Assembly (NCBI GenBank): GCA_009911035.1
Contig: QXWO01000002.1
Coordinates: forward strand, 1-64,000
DNA: 64,000 bases
Direction of reading: 5' to 3'
Source: Lachnospiraceae bacterium
GTDB taxonomy: Bacteria > Bacillota > Clostridia > Lachnospirales > Lachnospiraceae
Positions 63,883 to 64,000 of this stretch are shown one piece after another; within the stretch, counting starts at the first letter, position 1; every line of letters begins with the position of its first letter. The notes under the pieces were generated by a model. The model was given only the letters and a program-made list of their open reading frames with translations. It did no database searches and was not told where the DNA came from. Position numbers and translations under genes: made by a program.

Positions 63883-64000
63883 ATGAAAAACGTCAATATA
63901 AAAAAAATAAGAAAAAAACTGGAAAAGACATTAGATCCCAAAAGATATGAACACACCTTAGGCGTTGCCTATACAGCCGCCGCCCTTGCAATGTGCAGCC
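63883..64000 (+). CDS. yqeK: YqeK-like HD-domain hydrolase, 5' part
   Basis: Partial gene cut by the window end; 39 codons are visible. The product starts MKNVNIKKIRKKLEKTL and reaches RYEHTLGVAYTAAALA, whose His is the first metal ligand of the HD domain in YqeK. YqeK hydrolyses diadenosine tetraphosphate and follows nadD in most Firmicutes, as here. The ATG follows GGGAGG and begins one base after the nadD stop. Confidence 0.85.
   Translation, partial: MKNVNIKKIRKKLEKTLDPKRYEHTLGVAYTAAALAMCS

Overview
The window is chromosomal DNA of a Gram-positive, anaerobic, spore-forming Clostridia-type bacterium, most likely a member of the Lachnospiraceae. The grounds are the gene families and their order (zapA-U32 peptidase; ytfI/ytfJ; asp23-fakA-recG; rplU-prp-rpmA-obg-yhbY-nadD-yqeK; TIGR03960-TIGR03936-RNase G), sporulation genes (gerW/ytfJ, ylbJ), strong AGGAGG ribosome-binding sites with several TTG starts, and a cobalamin-dependent methionine synthase without a reactivation domain. 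No prophage, integrase, intact insertion sequence, CRISPR array, tRNA or rRNA was seen. Gene density is high and no gap between genes exceeds about 220 bases.

Layout. 0-3.4 kb: an unknown gene with a MerR-like gene, three small membrane or zinc-ribbon genes and a reverse-strand lipoprotein. 3.5-8.4 kb: a complete Bce-type antimicrobial-peptide module (response regulator, sensor kinase, ABC ATPase, large permease), with 35-bp tandem repeats before the regulator and a candidate operator before the transporter. 8.4-16.8 kb: amino-acid biosynthesis, metH-ilvB-ilvN1-ilvN2-ilvC-leuC-leuD, with two acetolactate synthase small subunits and an internal promoter between them. 16.9-20.1 kb: a foldase, a phosphatase, and a NusG-II/Gx-transporter pair. 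20.2-28.6 kb: ruvAB, zapA, U32 peptidase, an FtsW/RodA-type polymerase with its PBP, and an HD-GYP protein with an altered HD motif. 28.7-37 kb: sporulation-associated small genes, rpmB, asp23-fakA, recG, and a DegV protein that may be the FakB partner. 37-43.2 kb: a second-type type II topoisomerase pair, rsmD, coaD and a coiled-coil gene. 43.3-51.2 kb: amidase, ylbJ, two pseudouridine synthases, a HAD hydrolase, YgiQ, recU. 51.2-55.7 kb: hisZ-hisG-hisD and a fusion of a catalytically dead HisF-like domain to HisIE. 55.7-56.5 kb: a small membrane protein and a broken Rpn-nuclease tail. 56.6-64 kb: two radical-SAM-linked genes, RNase G, the L21/Prp/L27 operon, obg, yhbY, nadD and the start of yqeK.

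The least expected signal is a family of ~37-bp repeats. Three copies are nearly identical (2770, 31422 and 56282; the last two inverted). Two lie immediately past intrinsic terminators. The third sits inside the Rpn remnant exactly where its reading frame breaks. Weaker relatives follow two more terminators (43241, 61487) and form the tandem pair at 3462-3544. Other points worth a check are the HisF pseudoenzyme fusion, the paired ilvN genes, two probable leaderless transcripts, the altered HD-GYP motif and a 45-residue membrane-protein gene. Starts were moved from the longest reading frame wherever a ribosome-binding site or family length decided it.
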